DNA from: Aureococcus anophagefferens
Taxonomy: Eukaryota; Sar; Pelagophyceae; Pelagomonadales; Pelagomonadaceae
Assembly: GCF_000186865.1 (NCBI RefSeq)
Contig: NW_008705609.1
Location: 1 to 28,859 of the forward strand
DNA: 28,859 nucleotides
Direction of reading: 5' to 3'
Made by a program: the position numbers and the translations under genes. The notes beneath the pieces were generated by a model that saw only the letters and a program-made list of their open reading frames with translations, ran no database searches and was not told the origin of the DNA. This document shows, piece after piece, positions 8,238 to 17,733 of this stretch (position 1 is the stretch's first letter; every line of letters starts with the position of its first letter).

Positions 8238-8479
8238 CGCTACGGCAGCGCCGCCGCGCGATGCGAAGTGCGCGCTGCAGCTGTGGCAGGCGCCGCTCTC
8301 TGCAGGATGCGAGATGCGAGAAGGTGTGCAGAGTGCTGTTCGGTGCGCGATGCGGGCGCGCGACGCATCGATGTTAACCTTTCAGCTGTTCGTGCCACCA
8401 AATTCGACACGTCGTCGGGCAGCCCGCGCCGTCGCAGCCCGACTAACGAGAGGCAGCCTCTCGGCAACGCCAGCAAGCC

Positions 8480-8899
8480 ATGGCGCCCTGGGGACTCAGA
8501 AGCCTCGCCATTTTTTTATTCATGGCCCAGGTCACCGCGCAGCCGCTGCCCGACGCGCCGACGGCGGCGCCCACGGACGCGCCGTCCCTGGCGCCGTCCG
8601 CGGCGCCGACGGCCAGCTTCGCGCCGACGATCAACGCCACGGCGAACGTCACGACGGATGCGCCGTCCCTGGCGCCCACGCCGGCGCCGAGCAACGCCAC
8701 GAACAGCTCCAGCGACAGCTCGGATCTCGACGACGACGACGACGACGGCGGCATGGACGAGACGATGCTCGTCTGGATCATCATCCTCGCCGTCGTCTTC
8801 GTCTGCAGCTTCTCCGTCGCGTGCTGTCTGAAGGTACGACGCGAGCGCCTGGAGGCCGCGGCCGCGGCCGCGCAGGAGGCGGAGCCGCTCCTCAAGTGA
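8480..8899 (+). CDS. Small type I membrane protein with mucin-like ectodomain and dileucine tail
   Basis: 139 aa. A signal peptide (LRSLAIFLFMAQVTA) is followed by about 70 residues of APT/APS-rich repeats, including two copies of TDAPSLAP and sequons at NAT, NVT, NAT and NSS. This suggests a heavily glycosylated extended stalk. A run of seven Asp (DLDDDDDDDGG) follows, then a transmembrane helix (about 97-118, MLVWIIILAVVFVCSFSVAC) and a short basic cytoplasmic tail. The tail ends EAEPLLK, matching the [DE]xxxL[LI] adaptor-sorting signal, so endosomal or vacuolar routing is plausible (inference). No enzyme domain is present. Confidence 0.75.
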   Translation: MAPWGLRSLAIFLFMAQVTAQPLPDAPTAAPTDAPSLAPSAAPTASFAPTINATANVTTDAPSLAPTPAPSNATNSSSDSSDLDDDDDDGGMDETMLVWIIILAVVFVCSFSVACCLKVRRERLEAAAAAAQEAEPLLK

Positions 8900-9173
8900 G
8901 CGCGGGAGCCGCCCGCTCGGATAAACGCCGCTCGTCTTGTTGGTGTTCTTGAGCCCGTCGGGCACGGTGGTAGTATTCACCTTGGTGCTCTCGACGATGC
9001 ACGCGGTCTTTTTTCGTGACTGCTCTATGACTGCAACAACGCGTGATGATGCTCGCTGCAAAACTGCCCAGGCATCAAGTGCAGGCATGGCAAAGGCCGG
9101 CGCTCGACCTCGCCGCCGGCCGTAGCGCGTGACGACGAGTGACGACGAGTAGCCCGATCGCGGCACCTGCGGC

Positions 9174-10778
9174 ATGGCCCGCAAAAAGGGGAAACAGGAA
9201 GCGGCAAAAGCACCACCAAACCCACAAAAAAACGCATCACCGCTCCTCGTCGCGGTCGCGCTCGCGGTCGCCGGCGTGGCCGCGTTCGTCGCGCGCGCGC
9301 AGAGCCCGAGCGCGGACGACGCGCTGGCGGCGCTCAGCGCCGCGCTCGCCTCGGACAGCGGCGGCTGGGCGGCGGACGTGGCGCCGCGGCAGCTCCTGAC
9401 GGGCCTCGCCGGCCGGAGCTTCTGCGACTTCGACGTCGTCAACGCGTCGGCGCTCGACGCGGCCGCGCTCGAGCGGTATCGGCGAACGAGAACCCCCGTG
9501 CTCCTCCGCGGCGCCGCGAGCCGCTGGAAGGCCGGGCGGCGCTGGCGCAAGGAGACCCTGCGCGAGGCCTACGCCGGCCGGGCGACGCAGTACGGCGCCG
9601 GGAGCGACATCGTCTTCGCCGGCGGCGGCGTCACGAACCACGCGACGCTGCGGGCGCTGCTCGACCGCGTCGACGCGGCGACGGCCGCCCTGGCCAACGA
9701 TTCGACGTCCGTGCTAGCCGACGACGTCTTCGCCTTCGACGTCTCCGTGCTCGACGCCATCCCCGAGCTCCGCGGGGACTTCTCGACGCCGACGCTCCTC
9801 CGGAAGGCGTTCCCGCAGAAGCTTTTGGGGGGCGCGCACTGGCAGCTCCTGAGCCTGGGCCCGTCGCGCGCGGGCCTGCCCATGCACGCCCACGGCGAGA
9901 CCTGGCTCGGCGTCGTCCACGGCGCGAAGCGCTGGTTCTGCTACGAGCTCGGCGACGGGCCGCCGCGCGACGTTTCGGCGGCGCTCCATCCGCTGGCGTC
10001 CGCGCGCGCCTGGTACGGCGCCGTCTACGGCCAAGCGCGCCACCTCCCGAAGACCTGCCTCCAGCGCGCCGGCGACGTTTTTTACCTGCCCCCGGGCTGG
10101 AAGCACGCGACGCTCAACGTCGGCGAGACCGTCGCCGTGGGGGGGCAGCTCGGCTACGGCGCGGCCGAGCGCTTCGAATTCTCGAAAAGGGCGCTGGCGA
10201 ACAACCCCCGCGACGTCGAGGCGCTCCACGGCGCGGGCATCGCCGCGGCGCACCTCGCCTTCGAGGGCCGGCCCGAGCTCTTCCGCGAGTCCGTGGCCTA
10301 CCTGTCGCGCGCCGCCGACGAGCGACCTCTCCAGCCCGAGGTCAACATCATTTTAGGCGAGGTGCTCGCGGGCGCCGGCGACACGACCGCGGCGGCGCGC
10401 GCCGTCGAGCGGTGCCGCGACGCCTACCGGGCCGCGGCGGCGCGGCCGCCCCTCGCCGGCGCGCCGTCGCCGACGGCGCTCGCCGCGGTGCACCTGAAAT
10501 TCGGCCGCTTCTTCCTCGGCGCGGGGATGTGGGACCGGGCGCTGGCGCCCTTCGGCGACGCCATCGCCCTGCGGCCGGACTACGCCGAGGCCTTCAAGGA
10601 CCGCGCCCACGCCCACGAGAAGCTCGGCGACCGGCGCGCGTCGACGGCGGACCTCGAGCGCGCGTTCGCGATCGCGCCCGACGACGCGGCCATCCCGCCC
10701 CTGCTCTGCGCGTCGTCCAACGGCCGCTCCCCCGCCTGCGCGTCGCTCCCCGACGGGGGCCGGAGCCTCGCGCCCTAA
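9174..10778 (+). CDS. JMJD8-like JmjC protein with C-terminal TPRs, membrane-anchored
   Basis: 534 aa. A basic N-terminus (ARKKGKQEAAK) precedes a transmembrane or signal-anchor helix at about 23-41, so the rest is probably ER-luminal. The cupin/JmjC core is at about 85-335: TPVLLRG, then LPMHAHGETWLGVVHGAKRWFCYE, then AGDVFYLPPGWKHATLNVGE. The GxKRWF and PPGWxHATLN blocks resemble JMJD8, whose usual location is the ER lumen. The metal site reads H238-x-H240...H311, so the acidic ligand of the usual HxD/E...H triad is a histidine, as in JMJD8, and hydroxylase activity is uncertain. Residues 335-520 contain TPR-like helices (KFGRFFLGAGMWDRALAPFGDAIALRPDYAEAF). The stop is 19 bp from the convergent IQ gene. 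Confidence 0.82.
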   Translation: MARKKGKQEAAKAPPNPQKNASPLLVAVALAVAGVAAFVARAQSPSADDALAALSAALASDSGGWAADVAPRQLLTGLAGRSFCDFDVVNASALDAAALERYRRTRTPVLLRGAASRWKAGRRWRKETLREAYAGRATQYGAGSDIVFAGGGVTNHATLRALLDRVDAATAALANDSTSVLADDVFAFDVSVLDAIPELRGDFSTPTLLRKAFPQKLLGGAHWQLLSLGPSRAGLPMHAHGETWLGVVHGAKRWFCYELGDGPPRDVSAALHPLASARAWYGAVYGQARHLPKTCLQRAGDVFYLPPGWKHATLNVGETVAVGGQLGYGAAERFEFSKRALANNPRDVEALHGAGIAAAHLAFEGRPELFRESVAYLSRAADERPLQPEVNIILGEVLAGAGDTTAAARAVERCRDAYRAAAARPPLAGAPSPTALAAVHLKFGRFFLGAGMWDRALAPFGDAIALRPDYAEAFKDRAHAHEKLGDRRASTADLERAFAIAPDDAAIPPLLCASSNGRSPACASLPDGGRSLAP

Positions 10779-10797
10779 CGCCCGGTTTTTTTTTACG

Positions 10798-13625
10798 CTA
10801 GCCGTCGCCCATGAGCGTGTCCGCGAGCTGCTGGGCCGCGAAGCGCTCCTTCTCCGCGTCGAGCTCGTCGAGCAGGGACCAGGGGATGCGCGACACGACG
10901 TTGCGCTCGCGCTTGCGCCGCCGCACCTTCTTCGACAGCTGCAGGTTCGTCGCCAGCGGTACGACGACGGCGCCGCGCGCGTGCGCGTTCTCGTCTTTCG
11001 GGTCGCGCCAGGCCAGGTTCGCGCCCGCGTCGACGGGCGTCTCGTGGACGTCGAAGTGTGTGGAGTGCTTGCGCGACTTCGTCGACCGGGTCCGCTCCGA
11101 CGTCGTCGACGCGGACGTCGCCTCGAGGTCCTCGACGGTGACGTCCTCGGCCGGCTCGGGGACGACGACGAGCGCGCGCGAGGGCGCCTCGGGCGCGAGC
11201 TCGTGGCTCGCCTGGTCCCACTCCTGGGACGACACGCCGTGGACCGTCGGGATGACGTGGCGCCCGACGCCGATGGCCGCGACGTCGCGGAAGCCGCCCG
11301 CGTCGAGGTCCGGCAGCACCGACGTCGCGCGGTGCATGCGCTTCAGCGGCTCCACGAGGGGCATGAACAATTCCTCGACCTGCTCGACCTGGTTCAGCCA
11401 CGACTGGAGGCGGATCTTGTCGTCGAGGGCCTGGAGCGCCTCCTCGGACCCGAGCCGGTGCCTCTCCGCGTCGTTGAACGCGAACAAATCCACGCCGCCG
11501 CCGCAGTAGACCTCCGCCTCGTCGCCGAAGCGCCGCGCCATGTCCTCGAAGTCGCCGGGGCGGATCCGCTTCTTCGGCTTGCCCTGCTCGTTGTAGAACT
11601 TGACGCGCCACGACCGCTTCTGGTCGCCGATGGCCCGCCGCTTGTCGAGCGCCGCGCTGTCGTGGTGCGTGCGGCTCTCGCGCGCCCAGATGGCTTTGAG
11701 CTCGCAGTCGCGGGCCTCGTTGGCCTCGTTGGCCAGGAACTTGGCCCGCGCGATGGTCTCCAGGTTCTTCTCGTACGTCGCGACGGCCTCGCGGTGCTTG
11801 ATCAGTTTCGTGAACAGCGTCTCCGATTTTTGGGACGTGATCATGCGCCGGTGCTCCTCGATCTGGCCCTTCATCTCATCCCGATAGCCCGACGCGATGG
11901 CCCGCGGCGTGCACCGCTCCGACTCGGAGATGAGGAGCAGGTAGCGCGCCTCCGTCTTCACGACCTCGTCGCTCGCGGCCGCCAGGTCCCGCTTCGCGGC
12001 GTCCATCTTCTCCTTGAGGTTCTTTTTGAGCACCCGTTTCTCGATCTTCTTCGCCTTGTCGCTCATCTGCTCCGCCTCGGACGCCAACAACCGCAACAGG
12101 TTCTGCAACGCGTCGGACTCGCGCGCGTAGAGCTCCGCGTTCCGCCGCCGGCGCCCCGCGAAGCCGCGGAAGCAGCGGCTGATGGCGAGCGTCGCCGTGT
12201 AGACCTCCTTCTTGATGCGCGCGAAGCGCTTGCGGTTCAGCACGCCGCGCACGCGCTTCTGGATGGGCACGGGGTGGCGGTCGAGCCAGAGGCGGTCCGC
12301 GACGCAGCGGCCGCGCGCGCCGCGCCACATGATCTGGATCTGCGTCGCGCAGATGTCCCAGCGCCGCGTCCGAGCCCTGACCCGCCCCAGGAAACCGCGC
12401 ACGGCGCGGTGGATCGTCACGTAGGTGCGCCGCAGCTGCTGGAGCCGCCGGTTCGTGTCGCGCACGACGAGCGCTCTTCGGATGCGCGCCTGCCACTTGA
12501 CCGCGAGCTGCTGGCTACTCTGGTGCCAGATGGCGACGAGGCGCCGCGCCACGTAGCCCCGGGCGCAGGTCTGGATGCAGACGACGACGCGGTTCTGCTC
12601 CATGCGGAGCTTGAGCAGCTCGCGGCGCCGGTACGTGCGGTACGCGCGCGCGACGACGACCTGGGCCGCACAAGAGTGATTCAACGTCGCTTCAACGTGA
12701 GTGTTCCGCGCGCGCGCGTTCCAGAAAAAGCATCCATGCTTCGAGACCGTTCCGAGAGATGATCGCTCGTCCAAAAATCAGCCGAAACGAGTGGAAAACG
12801 GCCGAGAGAGGAGCCTTTGAAGTTGGGAATTTCGCACTCTTTTCCTGCCCCGACGACGACCTGGGCCGCGGCCTCGATCTGGTAGCGGTTCACGAGCGTC
12901 GACACGACGCCGCACTTCATCGTCGGCTCGATGCGCCGCGGCCGCTTCGCCGCCGCCGCGCGCCGCAGCTGGCGGTTCGTCTTCGCGTACGCGTTCACGA
13001 CCTTGGGCGGGAAGAGGAGCTTCCGCGCGAGCTGCTTCAGCCGCAGTTCCTCCTGCTCGGACAGGGACCCGTGGGGATCCGGCGCCCGGGGCACGCCGAT
13101 GCCGTCGTCCTCGCCGTCGCGCATCTCGTGGCGCTTCTTGCCGAGCATGTGCTTCGGCTTCCGAAACCCCAGGAAGTCGCGGTCGTTCTTCTGCTTCGCC
13201 TCGCGCTCGGCCTCGCGCTGGCCGTGGCGCTTCTTCTTCTCGAGGCGCCGCTGCTCCCGCGCCGCGCCGGGCAGCATGGTCGACCCGGGCATCTCGAGGA
13301 AGGGTCGCATCGACTGCGCGACCTGCTTCATCTCCGTCCGCCGCAGGTAGTCGAGGTGCCCGGACATCCACATGGCGTCGAGCTCCTCCTTGGCGCTCTC
13401 CTGGAGCTTCGCGACGCCGTGCGTGCGCCGGAGGAGCGACGGGTAGGCGACCTCGTCGTAGGGCATGTACTTGGACGCCTCGGGGTCCTTGTTCAGCGTG
13501 AAGTGGCTGAAGATCTCCTCGGACGCGCGCTGGGCCTGCGTCTTCCGCCCCCGCTTCTTCTCCACCGTGCGCTTCGCCCGCCCGTAGAGGGCCTCCACAT
13601 TGCGCAGCTTCGGCAGCTCCGTCAT
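10798..13625 (-). CDS. IQ-motif coiled-coil protein, two exons
   Basis: Exon 1 is 13625-12861 and exon 2 is 12660-10798. Together they encode 875 aa, with phase 0 between Q and V in AAAQ-VVVARAYRTYRR. Residues 1-240 are basic and helical (RTVEKKRGRK; EQRRLEKKKRHGQREAERE). From about 255 to 460 there is a series of IQ-like calmodulin-binding motifs (VARAYRTYRRRELLK, IQTCARGYVARRL, IHRAVRGFLGRVR, IQIMWRGARGR, ISRCFRGFAGRRRR). A long coiled coil follows at about 470-600, then an acidic, Ser/Thr-rich C-terminal region. Such proteins are often cytoskeletal or flagellar scaffolds, but the specific role is unknown. The start at 13623-13625 was chosen because the longer frame would run into the NKAP gene on the other strand. 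Confidence 0.82.
12661..12852 (-). mobile_element. Second introner, acting as a GT-AG intron in the IQ gene
   Basis: The 192-bp element plus one copy of an 8-bp duplication gives a 200-nt intron (12860-12661, minus strand) that starts GT and ends CAG. On the minus strand the duplication is GTCGTCGT (12860-12853 and 12660-12653). The termini form an imperfect 18-bp inverted repeat, CGGGGCAGGAAAAGAGTG against CTGGGCCGCACAAGAGTG (14/18 identical). Internally it shares the 20-mer TTCGGCTGATTTTTGGACGA (12786-12767) with the ABC-gene introner (6625-6644), and both have ACACTCAC[AG]TTGAAG near the 3' end. They therefore belong to one family. Removal joins the two IQ exons in frame. Confidence 0.9.
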
Positions 13626-13729
13626 GCCGTCGAACGAGCAGCCCCGTGCGGGGCGCTCGGCCGGAGACACACCCTGGCGTTTGAGCAGCGGCAACGTTGC
13701 GGTAGTATCACCTTGGCGAGCTCTCCTGA

Positions 13730-14470
<741 letters not shown>

Positions 14471-14500
14471 CGTTCGTCGCTTAGGGAGCTTCGCGACGGC

Positions 14501-14963
14501 CTAGGACCCGGGGAGCCCGTCGCCCGTGTACTTGGCCTTGGGCGCGGCCTTGGGCCGCGCCGTCGTCGCCGTGCCGGGCCCGGGCCTCTTGGGCGCGTTC
14601 TGCTGCTTCTCGAACTCGAGCTTGATTTTCTCCTGGATGCTCTTCTCCTCGTCGAGCTTCTTTTGCGCCGCGGCCTACGCGACGCGGGTTCGTCGCGCGC
14701 GCGAAAAACAGAACGTGGACGCGGTCGCTCGCTTTCTCCTTGGCACTGAGGTCCGTCTTGTAGCCGGACAACAGGCCCTTCATGTCCTCGTCGGCGCTGC
14801 CGCCGGTCGATCGCGCGTCCATCTCTGCTTCCGAGCGAGCAAATGATGCGACGGGCACGGCTGCGGTGCTTGCGGTGAGGACCTTCGCGAGCACGTCGCG
14901 GCGCGTCGTCGGCTTCAGCGCCGAAGCGGTCGCGCAGAGCGCTACGAGCAATGCGGCCTTCAT
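14501..14963 (-). CDS. Predicted Tat-targeted thylakoid lumen protein, two exons
   Basis: Proposed exons are 14963-14721 and 14674-14501, giving 138 aa. The N-terminus is a signal peptide (MKAALLVALCATASA), followed by a transit/lumen signal with twin arginine, TTRRDVLAKVLTASTAAVPVASFA. This is the multipartite pattern expected for the thylakoid lumen in secondary plastids. The mature part is short and helical (GLLSGYKTDLSAKEKA...; KKLDEEKSIQEKIKLEFEKQQ) and ends KYTGDGLPGS. Without splicing, the frame runs into a sequence with atypical codons, while the spliced frame has normal G/C-ending codons and a Lys/Glu helix. No family was identified. The exact 5' splice site is uncertain: a GT six bases further downstream keeps the same frame. 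Confidence 0.7.
14675..14720 (-). other. Short intron (46 nt) in the lumen-protein gene
   Basis: On the minus strand it begins GTCCACG after an exon ending ...AGCGACCGC and ends CGTAG before GCCGCGGCG. It contains a T-rich run (TGTTTTTC). It contains no TIR or target duplication, unlike the two introners, and looks like an ordinary short spliceosomal intron. A 40-nt version starting GTTCTG is equally frame-compatible. Confidence 0.6.
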
Positions 14964-15066
14964 CGCGTCAGATTGCGGCGCCCAAGCGCTCAGATCGAGC
15001 TCGACAAAGTCAACAACAAGCCTCGCTTCAACGATGCGACAACATCGAGCGTTGAACCCACATTTC

Positions 15067-16263
15067 TTACTCGCGCGGCGCCGCCGGGTAGAGGACGTGG
15101 ACGCTGTGCGTGTTGCCCTCGACGCCCGCGAGCTGCGCCGGGTTCGCGCTCCGCGCGCGGCGCCGGAGCTCGCGCGGGAAGGGGACGCGCTCGTACGCGA
15201 AGCCCGCGCGCCGGGCCGTCGCCGCGAAGGCGTCGATGCCGACGCGGCTGTCGGCCATGCAGAAGACGGCGCAGGGCCGGTCCGCGCTGCGCGCCTCCGG
15301 CGGCACGGCCGCGGCGACGAAGTCCGCGAGCGCTCCGCACGAATCGTAGTAGACGCACTCGGAGCCGACGACGACGTCGTAGTCCGCCCTCGGCTCGCCC
15401 AGCGGCTTGCAGAAGTCGAGCTCGTAGGCGTCGACGACGTGCTCGAAGCCGTTGCGCCGCGCGTTCCCCGCGAGGTGCGCGACGACCTCAGAGTCGTTGT
15501 CCGTCACGCCGACGTGGCGCGCGCCGAGGGCCGCGCACGCCAGGCCCACGGCGCCGCAGCCCGCGCCGACCTCCAGGCACCGGAGCCCGCGCAGGTCCAG
15601 ATTCGCTGCGAGCCAGTGCGAGAGGAGCAGCGCCGCGTCCCACACCGTGCCGCCCGTCGTCTGCGTCAGCGTCGCGACGTCGAACTTGACGCACTCCGCG
15701 ACGACGACGTCGTCGAAATCCTCGTCGGAGTCGCTGTCCGCCGCCTCCCGGTCCACGGCCTTCGTCGCGACGGCGACCGCGACGGGCGCCGCGGCCTTGT
15801 AGGAGGAAACGGACCGGTCGACGGCCTTTTGTCGCAAGTCCCGGATGACCTTGTCCTGGGGCGCGAGGCGCGCGGCGTGCTCGCAGACGACGACGGCCGC
15901 CGGGTCGCCGAGGGCGACGAGCGCGCGCGCGAGGCGGAACCAGGCCTTGACGGCCTTCGCGTCGACGGCGAGCGCGTCGCACGCGTCGTCGCGCGCGCAG
16001 GCGTGCCAGCCCAGCTCCATGGCGCTCGCGGACCGGTTGTTGTGGAGCGCGACGAGGCCCTCCCAGGCGCTGCCGGCGACGGCGAGGATGCCCCGCGAGT
16101 AGGACTCGTAGGCGCCGAGGTGGTCGCCGGCTTTGAGGGCCGCGTTGCCGAGCGTGCGCAGCTCGTCGGCGAGCTCGCGGTCGGCCTCGCTGGCGACGCC
16201 GCCGGCGACGTGCGTCGCGTGCCGCTTGACGACGGCCTGGCAGGGCTCGGGACACTTTATCAT
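15067..16263 (-). CDS. TPR protein with METTL21-type (Methyltransf_16) lysine methyltransferase domain
   Basis: 398 aa from the ATG at 16261-16263. The longer frame would overlap the glyoxalase gene. Residues about 30-145 form three TPR units (ELRTLGNAALKAGDHLGAYESYSRGI; LHNNRSASAMELGWHACARDDACDAL; KAWFRLARALVALGD), of the type that binds chaperone or protein tails. An acidic linker (ADSDSDEDFDD) leads to the SAM-binding Rossmann domain at about 200-398: TGGTVWDAALLLSHWL, motif I EVGAGCGAVGLACA, acidic TDND and post-motif VVVGSECVYYD. This arrangement belongs to seven-beta-strand protein-lysine methyltransferases (METTL21/EEF-KMT group). The substrate is unknown; the TPRs may supply it. Confidence 0.86.
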   Translation of the reverse strand: MIKCPEPCQAVVKRHATHVAGGVASEADRELADELRTLGNAALKAGDHLGAYESYSRGILAVAGSAWEGLVALHNNRSASAMELGWHACARDDACDALAVDAKAVKAWFRLARALVALGDPAAVVVCEHAARLAPQDKVIRDLRQKAVDRSVSSYKAAAPVAVAVATKAVDREAADSDSDEDFDDVVVAECVKFDVATLTQTTGGTVWDAALLLSHWLAANLDLRGLRCLEVGAGCGAVGLACAALGARHVGVTDNDSEVVAHLAGNARRNGFEHVVDAYELDFCKPLGEPRADYDVVVGSECVYYDSCGALADFVAAAVPPEARSADRPCAVFCMADSRVGIDAFAATARRAGFAYERVPFPRELRRRARSANPAQLAGVEGNTHSVHVLYPAAPRE

Positions 16264-16468
16264 CGTGATTAGGCGAGCCTTGCGCACGAGTTGTACTACA
16301 AGCACAAAACGTTGAACACAAGGAGCAGGGTGAGAAACAGACGCTGGTGCTGCCCCGCCTCGCGCCGAACCTGGCCGCGGCGTGGCGGCGAGGCGGGAGC
16401 GTTCACCGTGGAAGCGTTGCGGCGAGGCTGGAAAAAAAACGGCGCTCCATAGAACGTAGAAGACGCCC

Positions 16469-17692
16469 ATGGCCACCCGGGAGTCGCGGCGCGTCTGCCA
16501 CTGGGCCCTGCGCACGGGCAATCTGCGGGACGCGCTGACCTTCTACGAGCTCGTCTTCGGCCTGCGGATCCTGCGGCACGAGGAGTTCGCCGCGGGCCAC
16601 CCGGAGAGCGGCGGCGCCTACGGCGGCGCCTGGTCCAAGACAGTCGTCGGCTGGGGCCCCGAGAGGACCGACTTCGCGCTCGAGCTGACCTACAGCTACG
16701 GCGCCGACGCCACGACGCAGGCCGACGGGTTGCTCCACATCGCCGTGGCCTGCCCCGAGGCGGCGACGCGCGCCGCGGCGCTGGGCTACGCCGTGGCCTA
16801 CGACCGGGGCGCGCCCGTCGTCGCGGGCCCCGACGACGTCAAATACAAGATCGTCGAGCCGTCGTCGGGCCGCGCGGAGCGCTGGTCCGCGGTCTGCCTC
16901 AAGAGCGCGAGCCTGCGATCGACGGAGCGCTACTTCGTCGACGTGCTGGGGTGGACGAAATTCGCGCGGCCGCCGCCGGGCTGCGCCCCAGCGGGGTCGT
17001 CGCTGACGCTGGGCTTCGACGGCGACGACCAGGTGCGCGTCGTCTTCTGCGAGGGGTCGCCGAAGCCCGGCGCGCGGCGGGGGCGCCTCGCCGTCGCCGT
17101 GCCGGACGCGCGCGCGGCCCACGACGCCGCGACCGCCGCGGCCCTGGGCTCCGTCGTCGCACCGGCCGCGACGCTGCAAACGCCGGGCAAGGCCGACGTC
17201 GGCGTGAGCGTGCTCGCGGACCCCGACGGCTACGAGGTCGCCGTGGTCGGCGCCGCGGGCTTCTACGACCTGGCCCGGCCCCGCTACGACGTCGTCGACT
17301 GGAGGCTCCGGGAGTCGCGCGGCGCCGACGGCCGCGAGCCGCCGGCGTCGACGGCGCCCCTGGCGACGGAGGGCATGGTAAACGTCCACGACGCCGCGGC
17401 GCTCGATGCGTTGGCGAGCTCCCAGGACCGCGTCGTCGCCCATTTCGCGGCCAAATGGTGCAAGAACTGCGCGCGCATCGAACCCGAGCTCGCGGCCATG
17501 GCCGCGAAGACGGACGCGCACGCCTTCGCGCTGATCGACGTCGACGAGGCCGAGGACCTCGCGGCGAAGTACAACGTGACGTCCGTGCCCCACTTCGTCT
17601 TCCTCAAGGGCGGCGCGCCCGCCGACGCCTACGTCGGCGCGAGCGCGGAGGAGCTCCAGGCGAAGCTGGCCGTCTGCTTTCTCTCAGGCTAG
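16469..17692 (+). CDS. GLOD4-like double glyoxalase domain fused to thioredoxin
   Basis: 407 aa. Residues 8-130 and 138-262 are two VOC/glyoxalase-fold modules. The first closely resembles GLOD4 (HWALRTGNLRDALTFYELVFGLRILRHEEF; GAWSKTVVGWGPERTDFALELTYSYG). Residues about 303-405 are a thioredoxin domain with active site W330-C-K-N-C334 and the cis-Pro segment TSVPHFVFLKGG. GLOD4 has no firmly established reaction, and its metal site is usually incomplete. The fused CxxC domain suggests thiol redox control of, or electron supply to, the glyoxalase-like part (inference). No targeting signal is evident, so it is probably cytosolic. There is one continuous frame with no intron. Confidence 0.9.
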   Translation: MATRESRRVCHWALRTGNLRDALTFYELVFGLRILRHEEFAAGHPESGGAYGGAWSKTVVGWGPERTDFALELTYSYGADATTQADGLLHIAVACPEAATRAAALGYAVAYDRGAPVVAGPDDVKYKIVEPSSGRAERWSAVCLKSASLRSTERYFVDVLGWTKFARPPPGCAPAGSSLTLGFDGDDQVRVVFCEGSPKPGARRGRLAVAVPDARAAHDAATAAALGSVVAPAATLQTPGKADVGVSVLADPDGYEVAVVGAAGFYDLARPRYDVVDWRLRESRGADGREPPASTAPLATEGMVNVHDAAALDALASSQDRVVAHFAAKWCKNCARIEPELAAMAAKTDAHAFALIDVDEAEDLAAKYNVTSVPHFVFLKGGAPADAYVGASAEELQAKLAVCFLSG

Positions 17693-17733
17693 ACACCGCC
17701 GTCTCGGGGGCGTAATCGACGGAAAGCGGCCCG

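Noticed and set aside
8129..9149. Short tandem strings such as GATGCGA (near 8307) and TGACGACGAG x2 (9130-9149)
   Set aside because: Two-copy microduplications in low-complexity intergenic DNA, with no sign of function.
15067..16521. A longer 484-aa start for the methyltransferase
   Set aside because: The extra 86 residues overlap the 5' end of the glyoxalase gene and its promoter and look non-coding. The ATG at 16261-16263 leaves a normal divergent gap.
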